A stretch of 64,000 bases of DNA from Thalassia testudinum (lineage: Eukaryota > Streptophyta > Magnoliopsida > Alismatales > Hydrocharitaceae), in NCBI GenBank assembly GCA_037157565.1, contig JAZHRO010000002.1, positions 71,755,001 through 71,819,000 on the forward strand. Reading direction: 5' to 3'. The notes beneath the pieces are model-generated. The model did no database searches, was not told the DNA's origin, and saw nothing but the letters and a program-made list of their open reading frames with translations. The position numbers were made by a program, and so were the translations under genes. Positions within the stretch are counted from its first letter, which is position 1, and the number at the start of each line of letters is the position of its first letter. Positions 36,401 through 48,398 of the stretch are shown piece by piece.

Positions 36401-38292
36401 TAAGTTAGATTATACTGTACATATATTTATTATATAACTATTTATTAATTAAACTAACTTATATGTACTCTTATACTATATAAATCAATAAACAGTATAA
36501 ATAACAATATTAAGCTATAATACTGTATATACATATTTTTATGTAGATTATAAACAAATTAAACGCTGTACTTTAATTTAATTCTTTATATACAATAAAT
36601 AATTAATTTATTAAGTTAATAGCTAAGTTATTAGATTAAATTAAATAAATTAGTAATTTAGAGTTAGAATTAAGTTAACTGATTCTGTATATTTAGATTA
36701 ATGTACTTTAAGTACTTTAAGGTAATTGAAGTATATTTATATCTTATTATATTATTTAAACTGAATTTATAAATAAAATAGTTCAGAATATGCTATTTAA
36801 ATGTAAATAGAATGGAAATTAAATCTATAAAATACAATAAAAATGTCTATAAAATACTTATACATGTATACTAACTCTGTCTAAGGTCAATTAGACCATA
36901 TAATAACTAATATATATGTAATTAAAGAATTAAACATAAAAGTTAGTATGTACAAACTATATACTTTAGTTAATTTATTTATATAGTAAAAGTAATTAAA
37001 ATTTCAAATCAAGTGTACAATTATATAGTATTATATAAATACTTTATTTTCCCATAATCTATTTTTATTTTAAAATAAATTATGGCCCTTGAATTGAGGG
37101 CCAAAATCCCCTTTGTCGTGCAGCTGCACGCAATTTCAGCGTAGATGCGACGCTCGAATAGTACCACATCGTGCGTTGAAGAGCGGGCGCTGTTATATAT
37201 ATTATTTTTTTTAGTATAAGGCGCAGTCGTCACGGGCGTCGGGTGCCCGAAACAACCGAACCTTACATCTGAGCATGAGCATGAGTATGAACTTGAGCGT
37301 TTAGGACCGGGGGCCCGGGGGTGTGTGTGTGTGTGCGGGCTGAGAGGCCCTCTGATTTGAGCTTGATAATACACAATTAAGCGGCCTAATGACAAATTAG
37401 GGTGCACTTAGTATGGGTCTGGTCTCACCCTCTGGGTGCTGTGTATCCCTCGAAAAGCGTACCCGCAAATTAAACACATTTTTGATTAATTAAGAGGGGT
37501 AATGACAGCAGTTAATCACCTATTATGCCGTAGTGTTGCGAAGACCTATAATGCAGAATAAGACTAAGAAGAAGAAGAATTACAGAAGAGTAGTGTGGAA
37601 AGAGAGAGAGTAAAGGTAAATATGTATGGTGAAGAAAGAGAGAGTAAGAATACAGATATAAAGGATTATAATATCTATATATATATATACACGTAGTACA
37701 GCCATTTACTTTTATGTAAATAACTTCGTACCTTTACTAACAGAATAAGATGTCGCTATAACTGTCACTACAGACTTTGGTTTCTCTCTTTTAGTTTGTA
37801 TATAGTTTTTCTGGGGGTCCAACGATGTTTGCATCTATCACTGTAGCTATTATATGTGTTACTGTAGGTGTTAGCATAGTAAGTTGAATTAGTATACTAT
37901 GTAATCTTAGTTGGTAGTGTATATTTATGTAAGTATTAGTAATATAACTTTTAAAGAGATAATTTAGAGTATATTGATGAAGTATTTGGTGCTTGTTTAT
38001 AATTAATTTTGCAAGCATGTTAATTGATTCTTTGTACACAATTAAACCAAGTATTCATTCACTCATTCTTTGTTAGACATAAAACTTCTTTTTGGAATTA
38101 AAGGATAAGTTTGGACTTAGAGAGTGATGTAAATCAATAAATGCCTCCCAGTGAATGACTTGGAATAAAATCAGTAAAAGTTAGTTAATTAAATAATGGT
38201 TGTAATGATGGTTGGTAGTTCATACATTTCACTACAATGACACTTATGATATTTTCATCAATAAATACACCATCAACCTACATCCACCATCA
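33450..38292 (+). repeat. 5' LTR of element C (about 4.8 kb)
   Basis: The right boundary is fixed by the CCATCA end followed by a primer site. The left boundary is fixed by TGATGAG at the break in B's RT. The LTR is unusually long and has very AT-rich stretches (about 36200-36990). It contains a 17-bp-arm hairpin at 35917-35972, a GT run near 37320 and a GAAGAAG stretch near 37570. Since no second copy exists in the window, an undetected nested insertion inside it cannot be excluded. Confidence 0.65.
35917..35972. repeat. Perfect 17-bp-arm hairpin in C's LTR
   Basis: ATCCATCCTAAGCCTTT (35917-35933) and its exact reverse complement AAAGGCTTAGGATGGAT (35956-35972) flank a 22-nt loop. ORFs occur on both strands through it only because it is palindromic. 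Confidence 0.85.
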
Positions 38293-38297
38293 TTTTT

Positions 38298-38316
38298 TGG
38301 CGCCGTTGCCAGGGAG
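38298..38316 (+). promoter_or_regulatory. Primer-binding site of element C (tRNA-Asp type)
   Basis: TGGCGCCGTTGCCAGGGAG follows the LTR end by five T residues. It differs by one base from the usual Athila/Tat site. Confidence 0.88.
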
Positions 38317-39523
38317 GCAACTCTCTTTACGCTAAAATTACTCTTTAATTCTTTTTGTATATAGAAAATTTTCACTTCATTTAAATTCATTGATTGTAAT
38401 TACTCTCCTCCATTGATTAATTTGTTATTGTGTATATATTCTTTTATTCTTTTACTAGTCATTTGTTATTTTTCTACAGCACTTGAGGAGGAGGGGGAGT
38501 TGTATCACCTTCCAGGTGGAGGTTGTCTTCCTGGTGGAACCACTATGCTCCTGACTCGACGTCCAGGCGAAGTTTGTTCTCAGAGTAGCTGTAGGAGTAG
38601 TATAATAGTAGTATAGTTTAGTTAGATTTAGGTATATTAACTAGGACCAATTGTTAGTCATAAGTTGTGAGAGCCTGTTCTCACACATTCATTGTAATAA
38701 CTGTGGACTTTCTGGACTTCATTCTTCTACCTCTTAGACTCATCTCTCATTGATACAGTTTTTCCGTTGCGGTTTTCCGAATCAATTTCTTTCTTTGTTT
38801 TTGTTTGTTGCATAAAAAAAAAAATTAAAAAAATCAAAAAATCAAAAAGATCTCATCCTTATCTAGCAGCAGCTTATCCTTAGGCATCCATTTTAGGTTG
38901 CATACTTTTCTACTAGATTTCAATTCAAGTCAAATTTGCATATTGAAGATTGCCGGAGTCAGGTATGCATTCTTTACTTTTATCCAACTCCTATCATCAG
39001 TGCATTTGACTTAAAATTAAAAAAGACCATCTTTTGTAGTGAACAGAGTAAAAAGCGAGACAAGCAGCATAGAAATCACCTTATAATCACTTGAACTAAA
39101 TCAAAAGGAGATATTAACTTTGTGTGAAACCTTGATTGAGATTTTATCACCTTGTGTTGATTGCTATCGTGCACACAGCACGATCACTTAAGATCACAAC
39201 ACACGGGTTTCTACCTCATCTCCTTCTGCAACCACAGGATCTGGATTTGCACGCTAAGTCTTATCCAGACTCCCAGTGGATTTTAGAGGTCTGCACATCG
39301 CTAAGTTTATCTTAGGATACGTACAATTGTTTGAAACAATTGCTTGCATACAACATAATTTTGCGTAGCAGCCTCTAGGTAAAAAATTTGATTAATCTCA
39401 CTTGCTTGGTCTTTTGAATTGATTGAGATTCAATTGAGATTTTCCGCTTTTTGTGAACTTAGCTAAAATTTTTCCATTGAGTTGTGACGAATTGAAGTAA
39501 ACGTGTTTTCAAAAACCAACTCA
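38317..39523 (+). other. Leader of element C
   Basis: This is about 1.2 kb of non-coding sequence between primer site and gag, with no frame of interest. It does not resemble the leaders of B and D by eye. Confidence 0.6.
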
Positions 39524-41553
39524 ATGGAAGATAGGTGATCCCAGAACTAGTACTCCCCTTGGGTACTGATACCCAAGTTATTGCATCAACCTCTTTGCCT
39601 TCCACTTCTAATCCCTTACCTCCCGAGTCTCAAACTCCTATTCACTATTCCACTCACCAAGAGGATGATCACGAGTCGTCACAATTCGAGGATTTTGAAG
39701 AACTTCCTCCACACTTAATTGCACATCCTCCACCACCACAACCACCTATCCCTAGGTTCCAACCTCCACCTTATCCTAATCTTCCTAACCCACCCCCGGA
39801 GAGAGGACCTATGCCCCATCTTCAGCACCTTTTCGAAACACAATTACAGATGAATACCTTAACCCAACAGGTGCAACAGCTTGTTCAAGCTGTTAATCTT
39901 TTAGCTAACCCCCAACCGCAACCACCTCAACCTAGAAATCCTCAGGCACCACCCCAACTCTGTAGACCTCAACTACGGGAATACTATAATCCCGCAGTTG
40001 CTCAACCAATGCCTGTGGTATGTTATTCCAATGGGGGTCGTGTTGCTGAACTGAAGCCAAACATTATAGCACTCATTCCTCACTTCCATGGACTTGCTTC
40101 TAAGGACCCTTTTCAACATTTAGAGGAGCTGAAAAATCTTGCCCAAACTTTGGGTCCGCAAGGACATGATTAGCACACGCTTTTAATGAAAATGTTCTCA
40201 TTTTCATTGAAAGATAAGGCAGCCTTTTTGTTTCGAACACTTGCACGGACTACATCTATAGATTCCTGGGCTTCTTGAGAACATGAGTTCTTAAAGAAGT
40301 ACTTTCTTGTAGGCCGCACTAATGCCTTAAGGCGTGCCATCACTACATTTACTCAGAATTCAGGAGAACAAATGCACGAGGCTTGGGAGAGATTCCACGA
40401 GCTTCTAAGAAAATGTCCCCACCATGGTGTCCCACATTGGCAACAAGTCCAGATCTTCTACCATGGGCTCCATGATGACACACGGAATTTTGTAGATGCC
40501 GCTTGTGGAGGCAATTTCCTGTGTTGGGATGAGGACTCAGCCTTTGAGCTCTTTGAAGGCATGGCTGAAAATTCTATTAATAATGCTTCAATGAGCATGT
40601 TTAATAGAAAGTCCTCACATTCCCACTCACATAATGGGGTACACGAAGCCCAATCCAGTAGCAGAGACTTAGAGATAGTGGCTAGTCAACTGGATAAAGT
40701 AGGCTTAATCGAGAAGAAAGTAGATGAAGTATGGAAATTTCTCTCAAAACCTTCATCATCTCCTTCTTAGTCATCAACACAAAACACTTCTTCTCAGTTT
40801 CCCACAGGGAGGGAAACTGTGAATAATCTCTCTGTGACACAAATTGCATTACCGGATTTTCCATTTCCATATCCTTCACCGGTTGGAGGAAGCTTTGTCC
40901 CTCCCTACACTGACTTCCCTGCACCTTCTGGATCTTCGGAGGAGCTCCATGCCATTCATAATGACCCTTTTGCACAAACCTACAACCCTGGATGGCGCAA
41001 TCATCCAAATTTCTCGTGGTCGGGAAATTCACAGAGACCTTTTCAATAACCTTCTGCACCACCACAGCACAACCCGATCCGAGCACTACCTCTGCAATCA
41101 CACGGATATCCACCGCGTGCCTACCAGCAACCCCAACCCAGGCCCACCCAATACTCTCAATCTGGGCCTACACGAGATGACCAGTTGGGGTCTATCATGA
41201 AATCTCTAGCTGATATGCAACAACAGAATATTGCTATGCAGCAGAGACAAGATGCGGCCTTAGCTGAGATGAGAGCCCAGCTATCACACTTGACGGAGTC
41301 CCGTAGACCACATTCACTCCCATCTCAAGCACAACCCAACCCTAGGAACATACCTGCCCAGAGGTATGTGCAACCTAGACCGGCAGTGCAAGGTCAAGCA
41401 CATGTCATTTCACAACCCTTTCACGACATTGAATTTTTCACAGACCCAAGTTCTTTTGTACAAACACAACCACCTCTGCTACCTAACACCGATTTACCAT
41501 CTACCTCTAGGGCCGAACTAAATGCCATAATCACTAGGAGTGGTAAAAGCACA
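39524..41553 (+). pseudogene. Gag of element C
   Basis: An ATG at 39524 opens M-E-D-R then stops; a one-base shift enters the main frame (IPELVLPLGTDTQ onward). The capsid motifs are Athila-like: YYNPAVAQPMPV, LKPNIIALIPHFHGL, FFLVGRTNALRRAITTF (with one replacement), HEAWERFHELLRKCPHHGVP and GMAENSINNASM. A glutamine/proline-rich tail ends in LNAIITRSGKS, which normally precedes protease. Stops at about 40170, 40276, 40768 and 41047 disrupt it. Relative to B, it keeps NPGWRNHPNF where B has a stop. Confidence 0.83.
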
Positions 41554-41568
41554 CTACATCCGCCATCA

Positions 41569-43800
41569 TTTTTTGGTGCCGTTTATTGATCAGATCCTTG
41601 ATAAACTAGCGGGAAAGAGATTCTTCTACTTTTTTGACGGGTGCCCCAGTTACAACTAAGTGGCGATCCATCCAGAAGACCAAGAGAAGACCACGTTCAC
41701 CTGCCCCTTTGGGACTTACGCATTTCGAAGGATGCCTTTCGGTCTCTGCAATACACCTGCGACTTTTCAGCGGTGCATGCTTGCCATATTCTTTGATATG
41801 GTAGGTGATTATCTGGAAGTCTTCATGGATGACTTCTCAGTTTTTGGGGCATCATTTGGCGATTGCCTCTAGCACTTGGTTCAAATACTCAGGCGATGCA
41901 TTGACGTGAATCTGGTTCTTTCTTGGGAATAGAGCCACTTCATGGTGCCTGAGGGGATCGTCTTGGGACATCTGATTTCTGAGAAGGGCATCCAAGTGGA
42001 TCGAGCTAAGGTTAACTTGATCTCCAAACTCCCTATGCTTAGCTCGATCAGGGACATTTGATCTTTTCTGGGGCACGTCGATTTTTACCATCGATTCATC
42101 CCTAATTTCTCGAAAATCACGCGCCCCCTGACCACTCTTCTCTCCGAGGATGTACCTTTTGAAATTTCCAAGGAATGCACTCAAGCATTTGAGATCCTTC
42201 GAGACCGAGTTACCCAAGCCCCAATCCTACAGTCCCCTGATTGGTCTCAACCCTTTGAGATCATGTGCGATGCATCTGACTTAGCTGTAGGAGCGGTTTT
42301 GGGGCAAAAGATTGAAAGAAAACCCGTGGTCATCTACTACGCTAGCAAGACACTTGACGAGGCTCAGCGTAACTACATTGATACGGAGAAAGAGCTGCTA
42401 GCAGCAGTATTTGCCCTTGAAAAATTCAGATCTTATCTCCTGGGTTCCCACGTTATTATCTATGTGGTAGTTGACCACTTGTCCCACCTTCCTTCTGAGA
42501 TCATCGACCCTTTCGGACCCATCACGGAGCACTTTCCTGATGAGCATCTCTTGACTATTGGTACATGGATTTCGTGGTTTGCTAATATAGTAAACTATTT
42601 GGCATCACATCAGATCCCGTCTGATTGGTCGAAGGCCAAGAAAGACAAATTGCACTCCGATTCCAAATGTTACATTTGGGATGACCCGTACTTATTCCGC
42701 ATAGGTGCTGACCAAATTATTTGACGATGTGTCCCAGAAGTTGAAATCCATGACATACTCTCTTTCTGCCATGACCAGGCATGCGGTGGCCATTTCTCTG
42801 GGCACAAAACCGCATCAAAAGTCCTCTAGTGTGGCTTTTACAGGCCCACAATCTTCAAGGACTCATACAATCACTGTAAGGCATGTAGCCGTTGCCAAAC
42901 TTTGGGCAACATGAGCAATTGCGACATGATACCTTTACAGCCGATTCTCATGAGAGAGATTTTTGATATTTGGGGGATTGATTTTATGGGCCCTTCCCTA
43001 TTTCGGACGACTTCGAGTACATTTTACTCGCTGTTGACTACGTGTCCAAATGGATCGAAGCCATTCCGACCCAAATCAGTGATCACAAGATCGCTATCAA
43101 ATTCATTCACCAAAATATCTTCTCACGGTTTAGAATTCCGCGAGCAATCATTTTTGATGGAGGGACCCATTTCACTAACGCTCAGTTCAGGTTATTAATG
43201 ACCAAATATGAGGTGTCACACCGAATCTCTACTCCTTATCACCCCCAAACTAATGGTCTAGCTGAGCTATCAAATTAGGAGATCAAGAAAATCCTTCAGG
43301 TTACTGTTCGACCTGACAGGAAGGACTGGTCATCCCGGCTTCCGGAAGCTTTGTGGGCCTATAGGACTGCCCACAAGACCCAATTAGGTATGTCTCCTTT
43401 CAGACTGGTGTATGGGAAGGCGTGTCACCTCCCATTCGAATTGGAACATAAAGCCTATTGGGCAGTACAGAACTGCGACCTAGATCTTTCTAAGGCTGGA
43501 ACCTACAGAAAGCTTCAGATAAGCGAGATTGATGAATTACTCCTTGATGCGTATGAAAACTCACGAATCTATAAAGAGCGGGTTAAAGCCTTTCATGACA
43601 AACACATATCTAGAAAGATCTTTCACCCTGGTCAGAAGGTCCTACTCTTCGATGCCCGACTAAAATTATTCCCTGGGATGGTGCGATCCAAGTGGATCGG
43701 ACTGTATCTAGTCCGATAAATCTTTGGAAATGGAGCCGTTGAGATCAGTCCACTCAGCCACGATTCCAAACCCTTCGTCGTGAATGGTTAGAGACTCAAA
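41569..43800 (+). pseudogene. Reverse transcriptase (C-terminal), RNase H and integrase of element B
   Basis: RT resumes with PFIDQILDKLAGKRFF, then VAIHPEDQEKTTFTCPFG, RRMPFGLCNTPATFQRCM and the active box VFMDDFSVFG. RNase H starts FEIMCDASDLAVGAVLGQK and runs to LLGSHVIIY, where it jumps to VVDHLSHLP; roughly 50 residues containing further catalytic positions are missing. Integrase shows CHDQACGGHFSGHKTASKV, CKACSRCQ, IWGIDFMGP, then a frameshift, IIFDGGTHFTN and YHPQTNGLAELSN. Stops occur in YN-stop-VAIHP (CAA to TAA) and several other places. Confidence 0.87.
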
Positions 43801-45462
43801 CCGTTCATTGATGTGACCAATACAGATTTGGCTAAGTCATCCTTTACCCTCCATTCTCCCTGAGCTCATTTAAAACTAAGCGCTTAATGGGAGGCAACCC
43901 GTCATTCTTCTGAAAACCCGAAACCTTTCCTGACATTTCTTTGTACTTTAGGGTTCATCCTTTAGGACAGCCGACTCCACCTCAGGTAACCATACTCGAG
44001 GTTAGAAATCGTCCGCAACAATCACCTCGACCTGTCCACTCACCCAATACCTGTCCTAATGAATAAATCAAGCTGAATAAAAACCCACCTAATTTATAAT
44101 GGGGACATTGCAAATCTTAGGCATTGGGGGGGATGAAAGTGCAATGAAAACTCATAACAAGAAAATGTTTCAACAAAAAAATCGCCTATGTCAAAAACAC
44201 CAAAAAATTTTTTTTTGAAACAACACCAAAAAAATAAATTTTTTTTGAAAAAGAACAAAAAAAAAAAACTAGAGGAGGGAAGAAATTTTTATGGGTTTTA
44301 CAAGAATCAAAAGGAGGAAGAGAAAAAGAGCAAAATGCTAAAAATGAGCACAAAATGAAAAATAAAGAGATAGTTATTAGTAAGAGATTAAGGGATTAAC
44401 CAAAGTTCTAGACCACATTAAGGAAAGTAAAGAGAAAGTGCTAAAGAAACACAAAAAGATTAGTAAGAACGCTAACCTTAGGCCTTTTTGGTTAAGTATC
44501 CATTAAGATCTAGATGTTCCTCAAGAGGTTTAGGAAAGTGAAAGGCTTAAGTATTAGGTTTAAGGCTTAGGGAGTATTCGGTCTCGTTAACTAACCTTCA
44601 GTTTTACGGGACTCGGTAACTTAAGCACCCCAATTCACACACAGTCTGGTTCAGTGGGCATAACTATCAAAATCACGTAGAAGTGTTTTTAATGTTCTGA
44701 AAATGTTACCTATAATAAGAGCAGTCGATTAACACAAGTTGATTTGGACAAGTTCCCAGCGTGGAGAGTTGGGAAATTCCCTTTAAAGATGTGTAACAAC
44801 ATATCATCTCCTCGGTGCTTGTCTCTTAGGTTATTTACATATCCTACCGGGGGCATGTAAGCACTCTGCTGGTTCAGATACCATGGATGGCATTATCACG
44901 AAATGTCAATCGCCAGGGTCTGAATTCGGCCACGGAACGCCATGGGAGGGATTATCTCGAAATCTCGAAAACCAGGGTTCTGGGGGTTTCCATGGGCGGT
45001 GCTATCACGAAGCATTGAATGCCAGGGACCTTTGAGGATTGATGATGGGGATGAAGAATCCGATACATACCGTGTTGAGAAGCCAATCCGAAGCTAGAAA
45101 TAGAAAAAAGAAGAAAAGAGAGAGAAAACTCTCCAAACAAATAAATCCTTTGCCTCTCTCTTCCAAAAATGCACTGCAAACTGAACTAAGGCTAAAATTA
45201 TGTCTCAAGCACGGGTGCTTTAACCACGGAGTTCAATAAACCTTAGGATAGTTTCTGCGGGCCTTAAAAACCTTCGCTAAGGACTGAGGCTAAAGCTAGA
45301 CAGGTCCGAATCTTGGTTGGTACTAGAGTACCTTTAGGCCCATTGTTGGCATTCTAACCTAATCAAAGAAGAAAAAGCACTTATCAAAATTGGTGAAAGG
45401 AACCCATGGTCTAGAATATAAGTTAAAACCTTAAAATTTTGCTAAGGGACTAGCAAAAAATA
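43801..45462 (+). other. 3' non-coding region of element B
   Basis: This region has no ORF but is closely similar to D's 3' region (53204-54760). Shared blocks include GGGAGGCAACCCGTCATTCT, TCGTCCGCAACA, a purine tract GCATTGGGGGGGATGAAAG (44121-44139), a three-unit repeat at 44881-45030 and CAAGCACGGGTGCTTTAACC. Long 3' non-coding regions of this kind are usual in Athila-type elements. Confidence 0.75.
44881..45030 (+). repeat. Three-unit imperfect repeat in B's 3' region
   Basis: Units start at about 44880, 44940 and 44990. Each carries CCATGG, then ATTATC-CGAA or CTATCACGAA, then GCCAGGG or ACCAGGG. The same three units are present in D at 54180, 54239 and 54289. Confidence 0.75.
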
Positions 45463-45474
45463 GGCATGGGGGTA
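45463..45474 (+). promoter_or_regulatory. Polypurine tract of element B
   Basis: GGCATGGGGGTA lies directly before the 3' LTR start TGATGAGAACC, the expected plus-strand primer position. Confidence 0.82.
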
Positions 45475-47462
45475 TGATGAGAACCTCATCATGAACCCTA
45501 ACTAGCACATTTTAACCTAATAAAGTAAACATAAGCCCTACATAACCTAAGGAAAGGCATAATTTAGGGAATTGTTAATCTGAGAATAGAACATGGCATA
45601 AGGGGTAAAACTGTAATTTTACCATTACATTGCATCAACGGGATTTCTAAGGGTCTAGACATAGGTCAAGTGGACTTAATAAGAGAAAAAGTGGGATGGT
45701 TTGGTCAGAAAAGGGTTATGACAAAATCAAGGAATTAAATGACATTCTGTAACCCTAAAATAAATCCACTTTAATTCATAAGGTTTTAGGAAAGATAAAA
45801 ATCAACTTAACCCTCTAAAATTCATGGAAAAATATCCCCTAGGGTTTAGAGCCTCCAATTTAGCCTTTGGAACCTGTTTTGACCTAGATTGGGGTCCATA
45901 CCCAATTTCTGACCTAATTTAGGTTTTTGTGCAAATTATCCAGTCAAAAGTGGTCAAACCTAAAATTAAACTTCACCATTGGATTCCTTAGGTTCAAATT
46001 AGGTTTATACCAAAATTTAGACCTAAGGGAAGGTCGTCTTGACCCACTTTGCAATTTTATCCTCAAAATTACTTTTTGACCCTCAACTTTCTGAAACCCT
46101 TGCAATTACCCCGTCAACTTTCTCATCTTCTTCTTCACTTTGGTCCCTCTGCCATCCGCAGTAGAGGCCATATCTCCGGCGACTTTGCGCGGCGGTTTGC
46201 GCCTCTCCTGCATGGGGTGCCGCCCCCAGATTTGAAAGGAGAGCTCCCTGCGGAGCCCCCCTACCGCATGGGCTGCTCCCCATGCCCTGAAACCCACCAT
46301 ACCTCTCGTGTGAATGCGTGAGAGGTATGGGTGTCCGGCTGGCCTTACCTCAGACGTGGCCTCTCTGCCGCCCTCGCGCGCTTTCAGCCCTGACAGTGCC
46401 TATTTAAGGAAGGGCACGCCACGTCGCTTCCTCCAAGCTCGATTTAGCCTGAGATTCCCCTCCAATTCATCTCCTCCCAACTCTGGCCGACAGCCCAGAG
46501 CTTCCGACGACTCCTCCTCCCCTTTCTCGTTGCTCTGCCATTGTACCAGTGGCAGAGCTAGCTCTGCCGTCCTCCTCCGCGTTGCGCCGTACCAGCATGC
46601 ATCCTCCGATCCCCTTCGTCGTCGCCATCTTCTTCCCCTGGGTGACTTTGTCTCTGGCGACGGTAGGCACCAGCCGCTCGCCACCTGCCTTCCCCCTTCG
46701 CTCTGGACTTGTTAGATAAGATCCCCTTACTCCCCTCTTTATTTCCCCTCTTATAATTTGCACCTTCGACCCCTTGACATCACAATCCACCATCACCCTC
46801 TCCACCTCCGGCCACCAACTATGGCAAGGTCGCTTCACCTCCATAGGCCATTCCACCCCTCGCCGACTGGTCCCTAAGCTTCACCACATCCCACTGATCA
46901 CCTTTCGCCCTTCCATTCACTGCACCACCCACTGGATCCTTCCCCCGAACACACCCACCTGCACGCACACAATGTGCCCTAGGCACACACGCATAGTAGT
47001 CTTCATGCCACGCCAACCCCCGCAGTACACTCGTTGTGCCTTGGCGAAGCTTTCTGAGCATTCTGACATGGCCACGAGGCCGTTTGCATGATTATAGGTT
47101 CGGAGGGTCGCCGCCATTGACGACAGTAAAAAGCTTGCTTGTAAGCTTGCTTCAAGTTCCCCCGCTCCAGGCCAACAGTCCCAGGTGGCGTTGAATACTT
47201 CCGCACACAGCTCCAGGAAGCTAATTGGCACTGAAAGCTGAAGCATCAGCTGCAAGCAAGCGAAGTTCCCTGCTGCGGACGCACGCGAAGGGAGGTGGGA
47301 AGATAGTCCTACCTCGGAAACTCTTGACTACTTGCACCTGCATAAGAGGAAAAACTGTATAGGGCATATCGCCTCAAAACCATGGGGTGAGGTCCCACTC
47401 ACCTTCACCCGCCTCGTCCTTGACCCGACCTCCGCAGACCTAGCGTGACCCATTTACCCAAC
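45475..47462 (+). repeat. 3' LTR of element B, first segment
   Basis: It aligns with 23845-25594 and then 28290 onward of the 5' LTR, without the solo LTR. TATTTAAGG is at 46401-46409 and the U3 hairpin at 46297-46330. The site equivalent to the solo-LTR insertion (CTAAT, 47221-47225) is intact. It ends at CCAAC (47458-47462), the left copy of element D's target duplication. Confidence 0.9.
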
Positions 47463-48282
47463 TGATGAGAACCTCATCATAAGCCATAACTAGCTCATTT
47501 TGACCTAATACAGAGACTAAAAGCTCCTACATAACCTTAGAAAGGCTTGGCTCAGAGAGATTCTGAGTTTGCAAAGAAAACATAAACTGAGGGGTAAAAA
47601 TGTAATTTCACCAATCCAATCTGAAAACAGGGTAACTCAGGGTCCAAACATAGGTCAAAATAACCTAATAAGAAGAAAAGTGGGATGAAATGACTCAACA
47701 AGGGCTACAGCAACTCCGAAGAATTAAATGACATCCTGTAACCCTAAAAAAAAACCCACTTAAATACACGAGGTTCGAGGCAAAGTAAAAATAGAATAAA
47801 CCCTCTAAAATTCATAGAAAAATAATCTCTAGGGTTTAGAACCTTCAATTTGGCCTTAGGAACCCATTTTGACCTACATTAAGAACCATGCCCAATTAAC
47901 AACTTAATTTGGGTTTTTGCGTAAATTGACTGGGCAAACAAGGTTTAATCTAGAAATAAAATTCACCATCAGAATCCTTAGGTCCTAATTAGTCATGTAT
48001 AAAAACTTGAGCCTAAGAAGAAACCTTCTTGACCAACTTTACACTTTGGTCCTCATATATTTACTTTCTGGCCCTCAACTTTTGAACCCTCACATTTTGG
48101 ACCCTAACTCTCCTTCGTTCTTTGCGATTAGGTCCCTCATGCAAAACCTGAGCAGCACCATGCTCCGGCGACCTTGCGTAGAGCATGGCGCCGCGCAGGG
48201 TAAGGGAGGGAGCCTGCCAAGTCAAATGGGGGTGCCCTGCGTCGTCAGCCGTCGCAGGAACACCCCCTGATGGCTGCAACCA

Positions 48283-48320
48283 CCCATACCGGCCGTGCGA
48301 ACGCACATACGGTATGGGTA
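48283..48320 (+). promoter_or_regulatory. U3 hairpin of element D (5' LTR copy)
   Basis: Perfect 10-bp arms ACCCATACCG (48283-48292) and CGGTATGGGT (48311-48320) enclose an 18-nt loop containing GTGCGAACGCA. The 3' LTR copy has the same arms (55593-55602 and 55621-55630) although its loop differs. Compared with B's stem, pairs change but pairing is kept. Confidence 0.78.
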
Positions 48321-48390
48321 TCCTTCCTCCGGCGTCCTCCGGCGAGGGAGACACGTCGTCTCCCTCCGCCCTCCTCTCTAGTTCTGCCCT

Positions 48391-48398
48391 TATAAATA
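48391..48398 (+). promoter_or_regulatory. TATA box of D's 5' LTR
   Basis: TATAAATA lies in a GC-rich context about 70 bp downstream of the hairpin and upstream of a C/T-rich stretch. The 3' LTR copy is at 55702-55709. This is the probable transcription start region of the element. Confidence 0.7.

Larger units (their letters stand above)
33450..41568 (+). mobile_element. Element C: Athila-like LTR-gag fragment nested in B's RT
   Basis: C starts TGATGAGTGGCTACTCATCA, has a long 5' LTR ending CATCCACCATCA at 38292, a tRNA-Asp-type primer site, a leader and a gag. It then ends abruptly at CTACATCCGCCATCA (41554-41568), which matches only the last bases of the LTR. No pol and no full 3' LTR are present. 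B's RT resumes just after. The left flank ends ATTTC and the right flank begins TTTTTTGG, so a clean target duplication is not visible. It is a defective insertion with a rearranged right end. Confidence 0.75.
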
